Part shown: piece after piece, positions 7,868 to 15,953 of the stretch | Numbering within the stretch: the stretch's first letter is position 1 | Layout: the number at the start of each line of letters is the position of its first letter | Source: Paracoccaceae bacterium | GTDB taxonomy: Bacteria > Pseudomonadota > Alphaproteobacteria > Rhodobacterales > Rhodobacteraceae | DNA: 44,679 nucleotides | NCBI GenBank assembly: GCA_006226775.1 | Contig: SBGD01000044.1 | Span: forward strand, 1-44,679 | Direction: 5' to 3' | Notes under the pieces: generated by a model | Told to the model about the DNA's origin: nothing | Database searches by the model: none | What the model saw: the letters and a program-made list of their open reading frames with translations, nothing else | Made by a program: the position numbers and the translations under genes

Positions 7868-8236
7868 TTGGCACGTATCGCCGGCGTTAACATCCCGACC
7901 CACAAACGGGTCCCGATTGCCCTGACCTACATTACCGGAATTGGCCCCACCTCGGCCCATGAGATCTGCAAGGCCGTGAACATCGACGAAACCCGTCGCG
8001 TGAACGAGCTGTCGGATGCCGAAGTTCTGGCCATGCGCGAATATATCGACGCCAACCTGACCGTCGAAGGCGACCTGCGCCGCGAGACGCAGATGAACAT
8101 CAAGCGCCTGATGGACCTTGGCTGCTACCGTGGCCTGCGCCATCGCCGCAACCTCCCCGTCCGCGGACAGCGGACACACACCAATGCGCGTACGCGCAAG
8201 GGCCCGGCGAAAGCAATCGCCGGCAAGAAGAAGTAA
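7868..8236 (+). CDS. rpsM: 30S ribosomal protein S13 (TTG start)
   Basis: Protein uS13 of the 30S head, contacting tRNA and the B1 bridges. It has 122 residues beginning (TTG)[14 protein letters not shown]. The helix-two-turn-helix region ([17 protein letters not shown]) and the basic C-tail with [17 protein letters not shown] are intact. No ATG or GTG fits the conserved N-terminus, so TTG at 7868 is the start. AAAAGGAAAG at 7852-7861 provides the Shine-Dalgarno. It is the first gene of the rpsM-rpsK-rpoA-rplQ group. Confidence 0.96.
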   Translation: MARIAGVNIPTHKRVPIALTYITGIGPTSAHEICKAVNIDETRRVNELSDAEVLAMREYIDANLTVEGDLRRETQMNIKRLMDLGCYRGLRHRRNLPVRGQRTHTNARTRKGPAKAIAGKKK

Positions 8237-8251
8237 GGGAGGCCTGAGCTG

Positions 8252-8644
8252 ATGGCACGTGATACTCGTCGCGCAACGAAGAAGAAGGTTTCCAAGAACA
8301 TCGCCACCGGTGTGGCGCATGTGAACTCTTCTTTCAACAACACCAAGATCCTGATCTCGGACGTGCAGGGCAATGCGATTGCCTGGTCCTCGGCCGGCAC
8401 CATGGGCTTCAAGGGCTCGCGCAAGTCGACGCCCTATGCCGCCCAGATGGCCGCCGAAGACGCCGGCAAGAAGGCAGCCGAGCACGGCATGAAGACGCTG
8501 GAAGTCGAGGTTCAGGGCCCCGGTGGCGGTCGTGAATCCGCCCTTCGCGCCCTGGCCGCCGTGGGCTTCAACATCACCTCGATCCGTGATGTGACCCCGA
8601 TCGCCCACAACGGCTGCCGCCCGCCGAAGCGCCGCCGCGTCTGA
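8252..8644 (+). CDS. rpsK: 30S ribosomal protein S11
   Basis: Protein uS11 of the 30S platform. It has 130 residues. Family blocks seen are [20 protein letters not shown] (about 21-40), [20 protein letters not shown] and the C-terminal [21 protein letters not shown] (split around residue 110). AAGGGAGGCC at 8234-8243 is the Shine-Dalgarno. It lies 15 bases after rpsM. A stem-loop lies between it and rpoA. Confidence 0.96.
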   Translation: MARDTRRATKKKVSKNIATGVAHVNSSFNNTKILISDVQGNAIAWSSAGTMGFKGSRKSTPYAAQMAAEDAGKKAAEHGMKTLEVEVQGPGGGRESALRALAAVGFNITSIRDVTPIAHNGCRPPKRRRV

Positions 8645-8660
8645 TCCGATTCAACACGTT

Positions 8661-8686
8661 TGGGGCCGGGCAACCGCACGGCCCCA
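8661..8686 (+). other. Stem-loop between rpsK and rpoA
   Basis: TGGGGCCG and CGGCCCCA form an 8-bp stem with a 10-base loop, followed after five bases by CATTTTAA. The U-tract is short and displaced, so this may be a leaky terminator or a processing site inside the alpha operon rather than a true stop. Confidence 0.4.
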
Positions 8687-8754
8687 TTCCGTCATTTTAA
8701 CCTCGGGCGCTTTCGCCTTTAGGACATGGGGCAAGAGCAGGAATGGAGGGACGC

Positions 8755-9771
8755 ATGATCCACAAGAATTGGGCCGAGCTGATCAAGCCGACGCAGCTGG
8801 AGGTCAAGCCGGGCAATGACCCCGCGCGTCAGGCCACCGCCGTCGCCGAGCCTCTGGAACGCGGCTTCGGTCTTACCCTCGGCAACGCGCTGCGGCGCGT
8901 GCTGATGTCGTCGCTCCAGGGCGCCGCCATCACATCCGTCCAGATCGACAACGTGCTGCACGAGTTCTCCTCCGTGGCCGGTGTGCGCGAAGACGTGACA
9001 GACATCGTTCTGAACCTCAAGGGCGTGGCGCTGCGCATGGAAGTCGAAGGCCCCAAGCGGCTGTCGATCAATGCCAAGGGCCCGGGCGTCGTCACCGCCG
9101 GCGACATCTCGGACAGCGCCGGGATCGAGGTTCTCAACAAGGACCACATCATCTGCCACCTCGACGAGGGTGCGGATGTCTACATGGAGCTGACGGTCAA
9201 TACCGGCAAGGGCTATGTCGCGGCCGACAAGAACAAGCCGGAAGATGCGCCTATCGGTCTGATCCCGATCGACGCGATCTATTCGCCGGTCAAGCGCGTC
9301 TCCTATGACGTGCAGCCGACCCGCGAAGGCCAGGTTCTGGACTATGACAAGCTGACGCTGAAGATCGACACCGACGGCTCGGTCACGCCCGAGGACGCGG
9401 TGGCCTATGCCGCGCGCATCCTGCAGGACCAGCTGTCGATCTTCGTCAACTTCGACGAGCCGGAGAGCGCTTCGCGTCAGGACGACGACGACGGGCTGGA
9501 ATTCAACCCGCTGCTGCTCAAGAAGGTGGACGAGCTGGAGCTTTCGGTGCGTTCGGCCAACTGCCTGAAGAACGACAACATCGTCTATATCGGCGACCTG
9601 ATCCAGAAGACCGAGGCCGAGATGCTGCGCACGCCGAACTTCGGCCGCAAGTCGCTGAACGAGATCAAGGAAGTGCTGTCCGGCATGGGCCTGCACCTCG
9701 GCATGGATGTCGAGGACTGGCCGCCCGACAATATCGAGGATCTGGCGAAGAAGTTCGAAGACGCGTTTTAA
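8755..9771 (+). CDS. rpoA: RNA polymerase alpha subunit
   Basis: The dimerisation platform of RNA polymerase and, through its C-domain, a contact for UP elements and activators. It has 338 residues, beginning [17 protein letters not shown]. The alpha-NTD carries [20 protein letters not shown] and the alpha-CTD carries [19 protein letters not shown] and [17 protein letters not shown]. The start at 8755 is chosen because GGAGGG at 8745-8750 precedes it and the sequence matches the family. The in-frame ATG at 8743 would add four residues and lose the Shine-Dalgarno. The stop abuts a REP-like pair. Confidence 0.97.
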   Translation: MIHKNWAELIKPTQLEVKPGNDPARQATAVAEPLERGFGLTLGNALRRVLMSSLQGAAITSVQIDNVLHEFSSVAGVREDVTDIVLNLKGVALRMEVEGPKRLSINAKGPGVVTAGDISDSAGIEVLNKDHIICHLDEGADVYMELTVNTGKGYVAADKNKPEDAPIGLIPIDAIYSPVKRVSYDVQPTREGQVLDYDKLTLKIDTDGSVTPEDAVAYAARILQDQLSIFVNFDEPESASRQDDDDGLEFNPLLLKKVDELELSVRSANCLKNDNIVYIGDLIQKTEAEMLRTPNFGRKSLNEIKEVLSGMGLHLGMDVEDWPPDNIEDLAKKFEDAF

Positions 9772-9824
9772 AGGTGCGCCCATAGGGCACACCCTACGTA
9801 GGGTGCGCATTCATTGCGCACCTT
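9771..9824. repeat. REP-like head-to-head pair, copy B
   Basis: An inverted, near-identical copy of 2841-2892. One hairpin (GGTGCGCCC with GGGCACACC) ends in CTAC, meeting GTAG and a second hairpin (GGTGCGCA with TGCGCACC) at the CTACGTAG palindrome. Its first base is the last base of the rpoA stop codon (TAA then AGGTG). Both copies therefore lie at the immediate 3' end of a ribosomal-operon gene. Confidence 0.8.
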
Positions 9825-9859
9825 CACACCCCCGGGCCATCGCGCCCCAAGGAGAGCCG

Positions 9860-9901
9860 GTGACACGCATCGCCGGCCAGACAAAGCAAAAACGCCCGTA
9901 G
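9860..9901 (+). CDS. Possible 13-residue leader peptide before rplQ
   Basis: A GTG at 9860 preceded by AAGGAG at 9849-9854 opens a 13-codon frame ([13 protein letters not shown] read with initiator Met) ending in TAG at 9899-9901, 23 bases before the rplQ ATG. It has good spacing and a Shine-Dalgarno as strong as rplQ's own. The peptide is basic. It may be chance. If real, it could couple or pace rplQ translation after the REP-like pair. Confidence 0.25.
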   Translation: MTRIAGQTKQKRP

Positions 9902-9924
9902 AGGGCACCCTAAGGAGACACCAC

Positions 9925-10344
9925 ATGCGTCACGCAAGAGGATACCGCCGCCTGAACCGCACCCATGAGCACCGCAAGGCGCTCTGGTCGAACATGGCCG
10001 GCTCGCTCATCGAACATGAGCAGATCAAGACCACCCTGCCCAAGGCCAAAGAGCTCAAGCGGGTGATGGACAAGCTGATCACCCTGGGCAAGCGCGGCGA
10101 TCTGCACGCCCGCCGCCAGGCCGCCGCACAGCTCAAGCAGGACAAGGACGTCGCCAAGCTGTTCGAGATTCTCGGCCCCCGCTATGCCGAGCGCCAGGGT
10201 GGGTACACCCGCGTGCTGAAGGCCGGGTTCCGCTATGGTGACATGGCGCCGATGGCGATCATCGAACTGGTCGACCGCGATGTCGACGCCAAGGGCGCCG
10301 CCGACAAGGCCCGCCTGGCCGAGGCCGAGGCCGACGACGAATAA
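9925..10344 (+). CDS. rplQ: 50S ribosomal protein L17
   Basis: Protein bL17 near the peptide exit tunnel. It has 139 residues from ATG 9925 ([20 protein letters not shown]), with TAAGGAGA at 9911-9918 as Shine-Dalgarno. Family blocks are [21 protein letters not shown] and [32 protein letters not shown] (split around residue 88), followed by an acidic tail typical of alphaproteobacteria. A longer reading from 9814 is not conserved. It is separated from rpoA by 153 bases. It ends the ribosomal cluster at a clear terminator. Confidence 0.96.
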   Translation: MRHARGYRRLNRTHEHRKALWSNMAGSLIEHEQIKTTLPKAKELKRVMDKLITLGKRGDLHARRQAAAQLKQDKDVAKLFEILGPRYAERQGGYTRVLKAGFRYGDMAPMAIIELVDRDVDAKGAADKARLAEAEADDE

Positions 10345-10367
10345 GCGCTCCGCCCGCCGGAGACCGG

Positions 10368-10394
10368 AAAGCCCGCCGCATGGCGGGCTTTTCT
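10368..10394. terminator. Bidirectional terminator between rplQ and the DCC-family gene
   Basis: AAAGCCCGCC and GGCGGGCTTTT pair around GCAT and give T-runs on both strands. It lies 23 bases past rplQ and touches the stop codon of the convergent gene at 10393, so it can serve both. Confidence 0.85.
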
Positions 10395-10782
10395 AGTTTG
10401 GAAGGGTAGTCTTGCGGGCCTGGCGGCGCTTGTGCCGGGCATAGATCGCCCGCGCCACCACATGGGTATAGACCCAGGACGCCAGGTGGTAGATCCCCGG
10501 CAGCCGCCCGATCCGCGCCAGAAGCCGATAGCGCGGCATCTGTTCCCAGAGCACCAGGAAAGCCTCCGCGCCGACGTAGAGTTGTCCTCGGTGAACCACG
10601 TGCAACAGCCGCGCCGCCTGATCCTCGGTGACGCCCCAGGCCGCAAGATCGGTGCGGTTCAGGTCGTCGAAGGCGATCGGCAGGGCGCTGGTCTGCGAAT
10701 AGTCCGCATAGGCGCGCATCTCGGACGCGCAGATCGGGCAATCGCCATTGTAGAGCGCGCGGGTTTCGGCGGTCTCGGGCAT
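10393..10782 (-). CDS. DCC-family (DUF393) thiol-disulfide oxidoreductase
   Basis: A 129-residue protein of the DCC1/DUF393 family, predicted thioredoxin-like proteins with a CPxC redox motif. Here the motif is YNGDCPIC with C15 and C18 close to the N-terminus. The family usually continues with a hydrophobic segment around AWGVTEDQAARLLHVV and a basic tail, both present. The start at 10782 has GGAGGGG just upstream on the minus strand. A longer frame to 10905 is not conserved. The substrate is unknown. It is transcribed towards rplQ and shares its terminator. Confidence 0.8.
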   Translation of the reverse strand: MPETAETRALYNGDCPICASEMRAYADYSQTSALPIAFDDLNRTDLAAWGVTEDQAARLLHVVHRGQLYVGAEAFLVLWEQMPRYRLLARIGRLPGIYHLASWVYTHVVARAIYARHKRRQARKTTLPN

Positions 10783-10867
10783 CGGTCCCCTCCGGTATGG
10801 CCTGACATGCCACATAGCCGCCGCCGCCGCGACGCCAAGCGACCGATGGCCGCAGAGCCGCAAAGCA

Positions 10868-10894
10868 AAGGGCCGGCCCCGCGGGACCGGCCTT
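10868..10894 (-). terminator. Terminator for the host-attachment gene pair
   Basis: On the minus strand GGCCGG and CCGGCC flank a GC-rich loop, with flanking A and T, followed by CTTTGCTTT. It begins about 22 bases past the host-attachment protein stop. The U-tract is interrupted, so efficiency is uncertain. Confidence 0.5.
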
Positions 10895-10915
10895 GAATCT
10901 GTCAAAGCGCGGCGG

Positions 10916-11371
10916 TCAGGCCGCGTCGAGTTCCTTTTTCACCAGCTTCTCGATATCGCCGACCGAGTGATTGGTCAGGGTCTTGGGGATCTCGAAGACC
11001 ACCTTGTCCGACACCTCCTGGTGCAATTCGCGGCGCAGATCGCCCAGCACCTGCGGCGAGGCGACGAGGATCAGCCGCTCGAAAGCGCCCTCATGCGCCT
11101 GCTGGTAGAGCTTGTCGGCCAGGTCGGCGGCAAAGCGCTCCTTGGCCAGCTCGTGCCAGTCGGTATCGTCCATCGCCGAGCGCTGGGACTGCCCGGTGTC
11201 GGGCATCCGGCCGGGCCGGTTGGCCGATTGCGCCCGGTCCGAGGGATTGTCCTGTTCGTCCTTGTCGGTGACCTCGAGATAGGGATCCTCGTGGTCGGTC
11301 AGGTTGCGCAAAAACAGCGCCTTTTCGCTGTCGGTGACCACCACCAGCGTGTCGTTCTTCATCCGCGCCAT
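10916..11371 (-). CDS. Host-attachment family protein
   Basis: A 151-residue acidic protein of the family annotated as required for attachment to host cells (PF10116 type). The N-terminal strand TLVVVTDSEKALFLRN is followed by a low-complexity polar linker (about 40-68). The conserved C-terminal half has FAADLADKLYQQ, RLILVASPQVLGDLR and a KTLTNHSVGDIEKLV motif. The name derives from one plant-associated study. The fold resembles release-factor or pelota-like domains, and the real role is unclear (inference). GGGAGG precedes the ATG. The upstream 70-residue gene ends 3 bases before it, so they form an operon. Confidence 0.85.
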   Translation of the reverse strand: MARMKNDTLVVVTDSEKALFLRNLTDHEDPYLEVTDKDEQDNPSDRAQSANRPGRMPDTGQSQRSAMDDTDWHELAKERFAADLADKLYQQAHEGAFERLILVASPQVLGDLRRELHQEVSDKVVFEIPKTLTNHSVGDIEKLVKKELDAA

Positions 11372-11374
11372 GGC

Positions 11375-11587
11375 CTAGCCTCCCTTGCTCTCGTCGTGCT
11401 TTTCCTCGGACTTGCGCACCCGGGTGACGCCGGGCCGGTCCTGTTCGGCACGCTTGAGCAGATCGCGGGTGCCGACCTGGCGTTCGAGATTGCCATCCGC
11501 GCGGCCTTGCTGCGATGGGGTTGCGGCGTCGTCGACGTAATCCTCGGTTTCCCGTTTGCCGTCCTGCGATCTCTTGCGGTCTGCCAT
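11375..11587 (-). CDS. Small hydrophilic hypothetical protein
   Basis: A 70-residue, highly charged protein with no Cys and no hydrophobic core, probably disordered (MADRKRSQDGKRETEDYVDD at the start). I do not recognise a family. AAGGAGGG four bases before the ATG is a near-perfect Shine-Dalgarno, which supports it as a real gene. It is the first gene of a pair with the host-attachment protein, 3 bases apart. It is divergent from the Do-type protease. Confidence 0.7.
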   Translation of the reverse strand: MADRKRSQDGKRETEDYVDDAATPSQQGRADGNLERQVGTRDLLKRAEQDRPGVTRVRKSEEKHDESKGG

Positions 11588-11653
11588 GATACCCTCCTTT
11601 TCAAGGTCTTCACCGGCTCAACGCGCAACCGGGCCCTCGGGTTCCGTCGCGGG

Positions 11654-11682
11654 TTGAAACGCGCCGGACCGCAGGGCATATC
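11654..11682 (+). promoter_or_regulatory. Candidate promoter of the Do-type protease gene
   Basis: TTGAAA at 11654-11659 and CATATC at 11677-11682 are 17 bases apart, about 30 bases before the ATG at 11712. It lies in the 124-base divergent gap. The -10 match is only partial. Confidence 0.35.
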
Positions 11683-11711
11683 AGACCGGACCCCCGAAAC
11701 AGGACAGACAG

Positions 11712-13103
11712 ATGCGCCTTGTTCTTGCCGTTGCCCTCGCCATGCTCGCAGTGCCCGCCCTGGCCCCCGCCCTGGCCGAGGTGCGCGTGCCGGAAAGCCG
11801 CGCCGAGATCTCGCTGAGTTTCGCGCCTCTGGTGCGCGAGGCCGCCCCGGCGGTGGTCAACATCTACGCCCGCCGCGTCGTCGAAGAGCGGCGCAGCCCC
11901 TTTGCCGACGATCCGTTCTTTCGCGAGTTCTTCCGCGATTTCGGCCAGATGCGGCCCAGGGTGCAGAATTCTCTGGGCTCCGGGGTGATCCTGTCGCCCG
12001 ATGGCATCGTGGTGTCGAACTACCACGTCGTCGGCCAGGCGACCGAGATCAGCGTGGTGCTCAACGACCGGCGCGAATTCAGCGCCCGGGTGCTTCTGGC
12101 CGACGAGCAGAGCGATCTGGCGATCCTGCAGATCGAGGATGCGGGCGACATGCCGCACCTGGAGTTGCGCGACAGCGATACCGTCGAGGTGGGCGAGCTG
12201 GTGCTGGCGATCGGCAATCCCTTCGGCATCGGCCAGACGGTGTCTTCGGGGATTGTTTCGGGGCTGGCGCGCTCGGGCATGGCGACCGGCAACATGCGCG
12301 GCTATTTCATCCAGACCGATGCGCCGATCAACCCCGGCAATTCCGGCGGCGCGCTGATCGACATCCGCGGCCAGTTGATCGGCATCAATACTTCGATCCT
12401 GACCCGCTCGGGCGGCTCGAACGGCATCGGCTTTGCCATCCCGTCCTCGCTGGTGCAGCAATTCATGGAGCAGGCGCGCGCCGGGCATGCGCGGTTCCAG
12501 CGGCCCTGGGCCGGGCTGACCGGGCAGGGGGTGGATGCGGATCTCTCCGAGAGCCTCGGGCTTGACGTGCCCGGCGGCGTGGTGATCGCCGACATGCACC
12601 CGGCCAGCCCCTTCGGTGCCGCCGGGCTCGAGGTCGGCGACGTGATCCTCGAGGTCGATGGCCAGCCGGTGAATTCCGCGCCCGAGATGATCTTTCGCAT
12701 GGCGGTGCGCGGCATCGGCGCCCGGGCCGAGGTGGCCTATGTGCGCGGCGGCGACGCGCTGGCGGCACAGGTCGACCTGATCGCACCGCCCGACCTGCCG
12801 CCGCGCGACGAGACCGTGCTGGGCCGGCGCGAGATCCTCGAAGGGCTGACGCTGGCGCGGATCAACCCCGCGGTGCGCGAGGAAATGGGCCTGGGCGAGG
12901 GCGCCGAGGGCGTGGTGGTGCTGGCGCCCGGCGACATCGGCGCGCGGCTGGGCCTGCGCAGCGGCGACATCGTGCTGGCGGTGGGCCGGGTCGCGGTCGA
13001 GGAACCGGCGGACGTGGCGGCGATCCTGCGCCGCGTCTCGGGCCGGGTGGCGGTGCAGGTGCAACGCGGCAACCAGCGCATCGCCCTGCGTTTCCGGGTC
13101 TGA
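11712..13103 (+). CDS. Periplasmic Do/HtrA-family serine protease
   Basis: An envelope quality-control protease and chaperone. It has 463 residues. A signal peptide ends near ALAPALAEV (about 22). The trypsin-like domain has the catalytic triad H105 (SNYHVVG), D135 (EQSDLAIL) and S211 (NPGNSGGAL). Two PDZ domains follow: the first about 255-345 with VADMHP-type IADMHPASPFGAAGLEVGD, the second about 370-463 with VVLAPGDIGARLGLRSGDIV. The order matches DegP/DegQ/MucD, and the specific member cannot be fixed by eye. rarA starts 3 bases after the stop. Confidence 0.93.
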   Translation: MRLVLAVALAMLAVPALAPALAEVRVPESRAEISLSFAPLVREAAPAVVNIYARRVVEERRSPFADDPFFREFFRDFGQMRPRVQNSLGSGVILSPDGIVVSNYHVVGQATEISVVLNDRREFSARVLLADEQSDLAILQIEDAGDMPHLELRDSDTVEVGELVLAIGNPFGIGQTVSSGIVSGLARSGMATGNMRGYFIQTDAPINPGNSGGALIDIRGQLIGINTSILTRSGGSNGIGFAIPSSLVQQFMEQARAGHARFQRPWAGLTGQGVDADLSESLGLDVPGGVVIADMHPASPFGAAGLEVGDVILEVDGQPVNSAPEMIFRMAVRGIGARAEVAYVRGGDALAAQVDLIAPPDLPPRDETVLGRREILEGLTLARINPAVREEMGLGEGAEGVVVLAPGDIGARLGLRSGDIVLAVGRVAVEEPADVAAILRRVSGRVAVQVQRGNQRIALRFRV

Positions 13104-13106
13104 GCG

Positions 13107-14417
13107 GTGGCGGACCTTTTCGATACCGGCGCCGAGGCGCGGCCCGACAGCGCACCCCGCCCCCTGGCCGACCGGCTGCGCCCCGCCGCGCTGGACGAGG
13201 TGATCGGCCAGGCGCAGGTGTTGGGCCCCGAGGCGCCGCTCGGCGTGATGCTGCGGTCGGGCGCGCTGTCGTCGCTGGTGTTCTGGGGCCCGCCCGGCGT
13301 GGGCAAGACCACCATCGCGCGGCTGCTGGCCGACGAGACCGACCTGCATTTCGTCCAGATCTCCGCCATTTTCACCGGCGTGCAGGAGTTGCGCAAGGTC
13401 TTCGAGGCCGCCCGCCACCGCCGCGCCAATGGCCAGGGCACGCTGCTTTTCGTCGACGAGATCCACCGTTTCAACAAGGCCCAGCAGGACGGCTTCCTGC
13501 CGCATATGGAGGACGGCACGATCCTTCTGGTGGGCGCGACCACCGAAAACCCCTCCTTCGAGCTGAACGCCGCCTTGCTGAGCCGCGCGCAGGTGCTGGT
13601 GCTGACCCGGCTGGAACTGGCCGACCTGGAACGCCTGGCGCAGCGGGCGGAAAAGGATCTGGGCCGCGCGCTGCCTTTGGACGGTCCGGCGCGCGAGGCG
13701 CTTCTGGAGATGGCCGACGGCGATGGCCGCGCGCTGTTGAACCTGGTCGAGCAGATCATGGCCTGGACCGTCGAGGGCAAGCTGGACACCCAGGCGCTGT
13801 CGACGCGGCTGATGCGGCGCGCGGCGCAATACGACAAGTCGGGCGACGCGCATTACAACCTGATTTCGGCGCTGCACAAATCGGTGCGCGGCTCGGACCC
13901 GGATGCGGCGCTCTACTGGTTCGCCCGGATGCTGGAGGGCGGCGAGGATCCGCGTTTCCTTGCCCGGCGCATCACCCGCATGGCGGTCGAGGACATCGGC
14001 CTGGCCGATCCCCAGGCCCAGGCGGTGTGCCTTCAGGGCTGGGAGACCTATGAGCGCCTCGGCAGCCCCGAGGGCGAGTTGGCGCTGGCCCAGGCGCTGG
14101 TCTATATCGCGCTGGCGCCGAAATCCAACGCGGTCTACGTCGGCTACAAGGCGGCCCGCAAGGAAGCCAAGCGCACCGGGTCGGAACCGCCGCCGAAGCA
14201 TATCCTGAACGCCCCGACGCGGCTGATGAAGGAGCAGGGTTATGGCGACGGCTATGCCTATGACCACGATGCCGAGGACGGGTTTTCCGGCCAGAACTAT
14301 TTCCCCGACGGCATGAAGCGCCCGGTGATGTACCTGCCGGTCGAGCGTGGTTTCGAGCGCGAGTTGAAGAAACGGGTCGACTATTTCGCCCGGCTGAGGG
14401 CCAAGCGCGGCACCTGA
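13107..14417 (+). CDS. rarA: Replication-associated recombination protein A (AAA ATPase)
   Basis: The RarA/MgsA family, AAA+ clamp-loader-like ATPases acting at stalled replication forks. It has 436 residues. Walker A is GPPGVGKTT (61-69, K67), Walker B is LLFVDEIHRF (D117, E118) and the sensor-1 region is LLVGATTENPSFE. The MgsA C-terminal tetramerisation region contains YDKSGDAHYNLISALHKSVRGSDPDAAL (split about 236-264) and MYLPVERGFE near the end. The start is GTG at 13107, three bases after the protease stop, so the two are co-transcribed. The following gap carries a GATC double palindrome. Confidence 0.94.
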   Translation: MADLFDTGAEARPDSAPRPLADRLRPAALDEVIGQAQVLGPEAPLGVMLRSGALSSLVFWGPPGVGKTTIARLLADETDLHFVQISAIFTGVQELRKVFEAARHRRANGQGTLLFVDEIHRFNKAQQDGFLPHMEDGTILLVGATTENPSFELNAALLSRAQVLVLTRLELADLERLAQRAEKDLGRALPLDGPAREALLEMADGDGRALLNLVEQIMAWTVEGKLDTQALSTRLMRRAAQYDKSGDAHYNLISALHKSVRGSDPDAALYWFARMLEGGEDPRFLARRITRMAVEDIGLADPQAQAVCLQGWETYERLGSPEGELALAQALVYIALAPKSNAVYVGYKAARKEAKRTGSEPPPKHILNAPTRLMKEQGYGDGYAYDHDAEDGFSGQNYFPDGMKRPVMYLPVERGFERELKKRVDYFARLRAKRGT

Positions 14418-14427
14418 CGCGGGGGGC

Positions 14428-14467
14428 CGATCCATCAATGGATCGGTCCTGATCTGTCGACAGATCA
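14428..14467. repeat. GATC double-palindrome element, copy 1
   Basis: GATCCATCAATGGATC (14429-14444), linker GGTCCT, then GATCTGTCGACAGATC (14451-14466). Each 16-mer is a 6-bp stem with a 4-base loop, bounded by GATC. An outer inverted repeat, CGCGGGG (14418-14424) and CCCCGCG (14475-14481), frames the element. It lies 10 bases past the rarA stop. Three related copies occur at 32545, 34046 and 36752. Confidence 0.85.
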
Positions 14468-14532
14468 GGTTCCGCCCCGCGTCGAGGCGCGCTCGGCTTG
14501 ACAAGCCGCGCGCCCCGCGCAACAGACGGCGC

Positions 14533-14910
14533 ATGATGACAACCCTTCTCCATGTGGCGCTTGGCGGCGCAATCGGCGCCTCCGGGCGATATCTGACCGG
14601 CGTGGCCGCCATGCGGCTGATCGGCCCCGGCTTTCCCTGGGGCACGCTGATCGTCAACGTGGTCGGGTCCTTCGCCATGGGCCTGCTGGTGGTGACGCTG
14701 GCGCAGTACCACGCGCATCGGTTCGCGCCCCTGCTGATGACCGGCGTGCTGGGCGGGTTCACCACCTTCTCCGCCTTTTCGCTCGATACCGTGACCTTGC
14801 TGGAGCGCGGCGCGGTCAGCACCGCGGCGGTCTACCTGCTGTCGTCGGTGCTGCTGGCGGTGGGCGGCCTCATGCTGGGGATCACCGCGGCGCGGGGGTG
14901 GTTCGCATGA
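14533..14910 (+). CDS. crcB: Fluoride efflux channel CrcB/Fluc
   Basis: A small inner-membrane fluoride channel working as a dual-topology dimer. It has 125 residues and four membrane segments. Family motifs are GGAIGASGRYL (about 11-21), NVVGSFAMG and GGFTTFSAFSLDT. MMTT is the likely start, and the second Met is possible. Only about 50 bases separate it from the upstream repeat, and no fluoride riboswitch was recognised. The last codons overlap the start of rluC (ATGA), so translation is coupled. Confidence 0.93.
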   Translation: MMTTLLHVALGGAIGASGRYLTGVAAMRLIGPGFPWGTLIVNVVGSFAMGLLVVTLAQYHAHRFAPLLMTGVLGGFTTFSAFSLDTVTLLERGAVSTAAVYLLSSVLLAVGGLMLGITAARGWFA

Positions 14911-15953
14911 GCGGCGTGCAGCACCAGATCGTCGCCGAGGACGAGGGCGGCCAGCGCATCGACCGCTGGCTCAGGCGGATCTACCCGCATCTCAGCCAGG
15001 GGCGGATCGAGAAGATGTGCCGCAAGGGCGAGTTGCGCCTCGACGGCGCGCGGGTGAAAAGCGCGACCCGGGTCGAGGCGGGCCAGGAGGTGCGCATCCC
15101 GCCGATCCCGGTCGAGGCGCTGACCCAGCAGGCGCCGAAGGCGACCCAGGTGAGCCAGGCCGATGCAAAGCTGATCCGCGACTGCGTGATCTGGAAGGAC
15201 GACCATATCATCGCGCTCAACAAGCCGCCGGGCCTGCCGACCCAGGGCGGCAGCAAGCAGACCCGCCATGTCGACGGGCTGGCGGAGGCGCTGAAATTCG
15301 GCTTCGAGGACAAGCCGCGGCTGGTGCACCGGCTGGACAAGGACACCTCGGGCGTGCTGCTTCTGGCGCGTACCCAGGCCATGGCGCGCGCGCTGACCGC
15401 CGCGATGCGCCACCGCGAGACCCGCAAGATCTACTGGGCGGTGGTGGCTGGGGTGCCGACGCCCTACCTGGGCGAGATCAAGTACGGGCTGGTCAAGGCC
15501 GCCGGTCACGGCCGCCAGGGCGAGGGCGAGAAGATGCAGGCCGTCCATCCGCGCGACATCGACAGCACCCCCGGCGCCAAGCGCGCCCATACGCTTTACG
15601 CCACGCTCTACCGGGTGGCCGGGCGCGCCTCCTGGGTGGCGATGGAGCCGGTCACCGGCCGCACCCACCAGCTGCGCGCCCATATGGCCGAGATCGGCCA
15701 TCCGATCATCGGCGACGGCAAGTACGGCGGTTCGGGACAGGAGAACATGGGCGACGGCTGGGGCGCGAAACTGGGCGGGATCATCTCGGGCAAGCTGCAC
15801 CTGCACGCCCGCATGATGCGCTTCGAGCATCCGGTGACGCGCAAGCCGGTGACCATCACCGCGCCGCTGCCCGCGCACCTGGCCGAGACCTTCGACACCT
15901 TCGGCTGGACCGAGGACCTGGCCGCCGAGGATCCCTTCGAGGCGCTGCAATGA
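14907..15953 (+). CDS. rluC: RluA-family 23S rRNA pseudouridine synthase (RluC-like)
   Basis: Converts uridines to pseudouridine in 23S rRNA. It has 348 residues. An N-terminal S4 RNA-binding domain (QRIDRWLRRIYPHLSQGRIE, about 16-35) precedes the catalytic domain with HRLDKDTSG, D144 being the catalytic Asp, and RTHQLRAHMAEIGHPIIGD. ATG 14907 overlaps the crcB stop (ATGA) and is preferred over a GTG at 14898. RluC rather than RluD is judged from the overall pattern and is less certain. The stop overlaps the next gene's ATG. Confidence 0.88.
   Translation: MSGVQHQIVAEDEGGQRIDRWLRRIYPHLSQGRIEKMCRKGELRLDGARVKSATRVEAGQEVRIPPIPVEALTQQAPKATQVSQADAKLIRDCVIWKDDHIIALNKPPGLPTQGGSKQTRHVDGLAEALKFGFEDKPRLVHRLDKDTSGVLLLARTQAMARALTAAMRHRETRKIYWAVVAGVPTPYLGEIKYGLVKAAGHGRQGEGEKMQAVHPRDIDSTPGAKRAHTLYATLYRVAGRASWVAMEPVTGRTHQLRAHMAEIGHPIIGDGKYGGSGQENMGDGWGAKLGGIISGKLHLHARMMRFEHPVTRKPVTITAPLPAHLAETFDTFGWTEDLAAEDPFEALQ

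Noticed and set aside
1-10344. Mobile element insertion beyond REPs in the ribosomal cluster
   Set aside because: No transposase, target-site duplication or atypical gene was seen. The genes keep the classical order.
14468-14532. Fluoride riboswitch before crcB
   Set aside because: Only about 65 bases lie between the repeat and the ATG, and the conserved riboswitch core could not be found.
11610-14822. A 1070-codon open frame on the minus strand
   Set aside because: It is antisense to the Do-type protease, rarA and crcB, which all have intact motifs. Its composition (His/Arg/Gln-rich) is that of a shadow frame in high-GC DNA.
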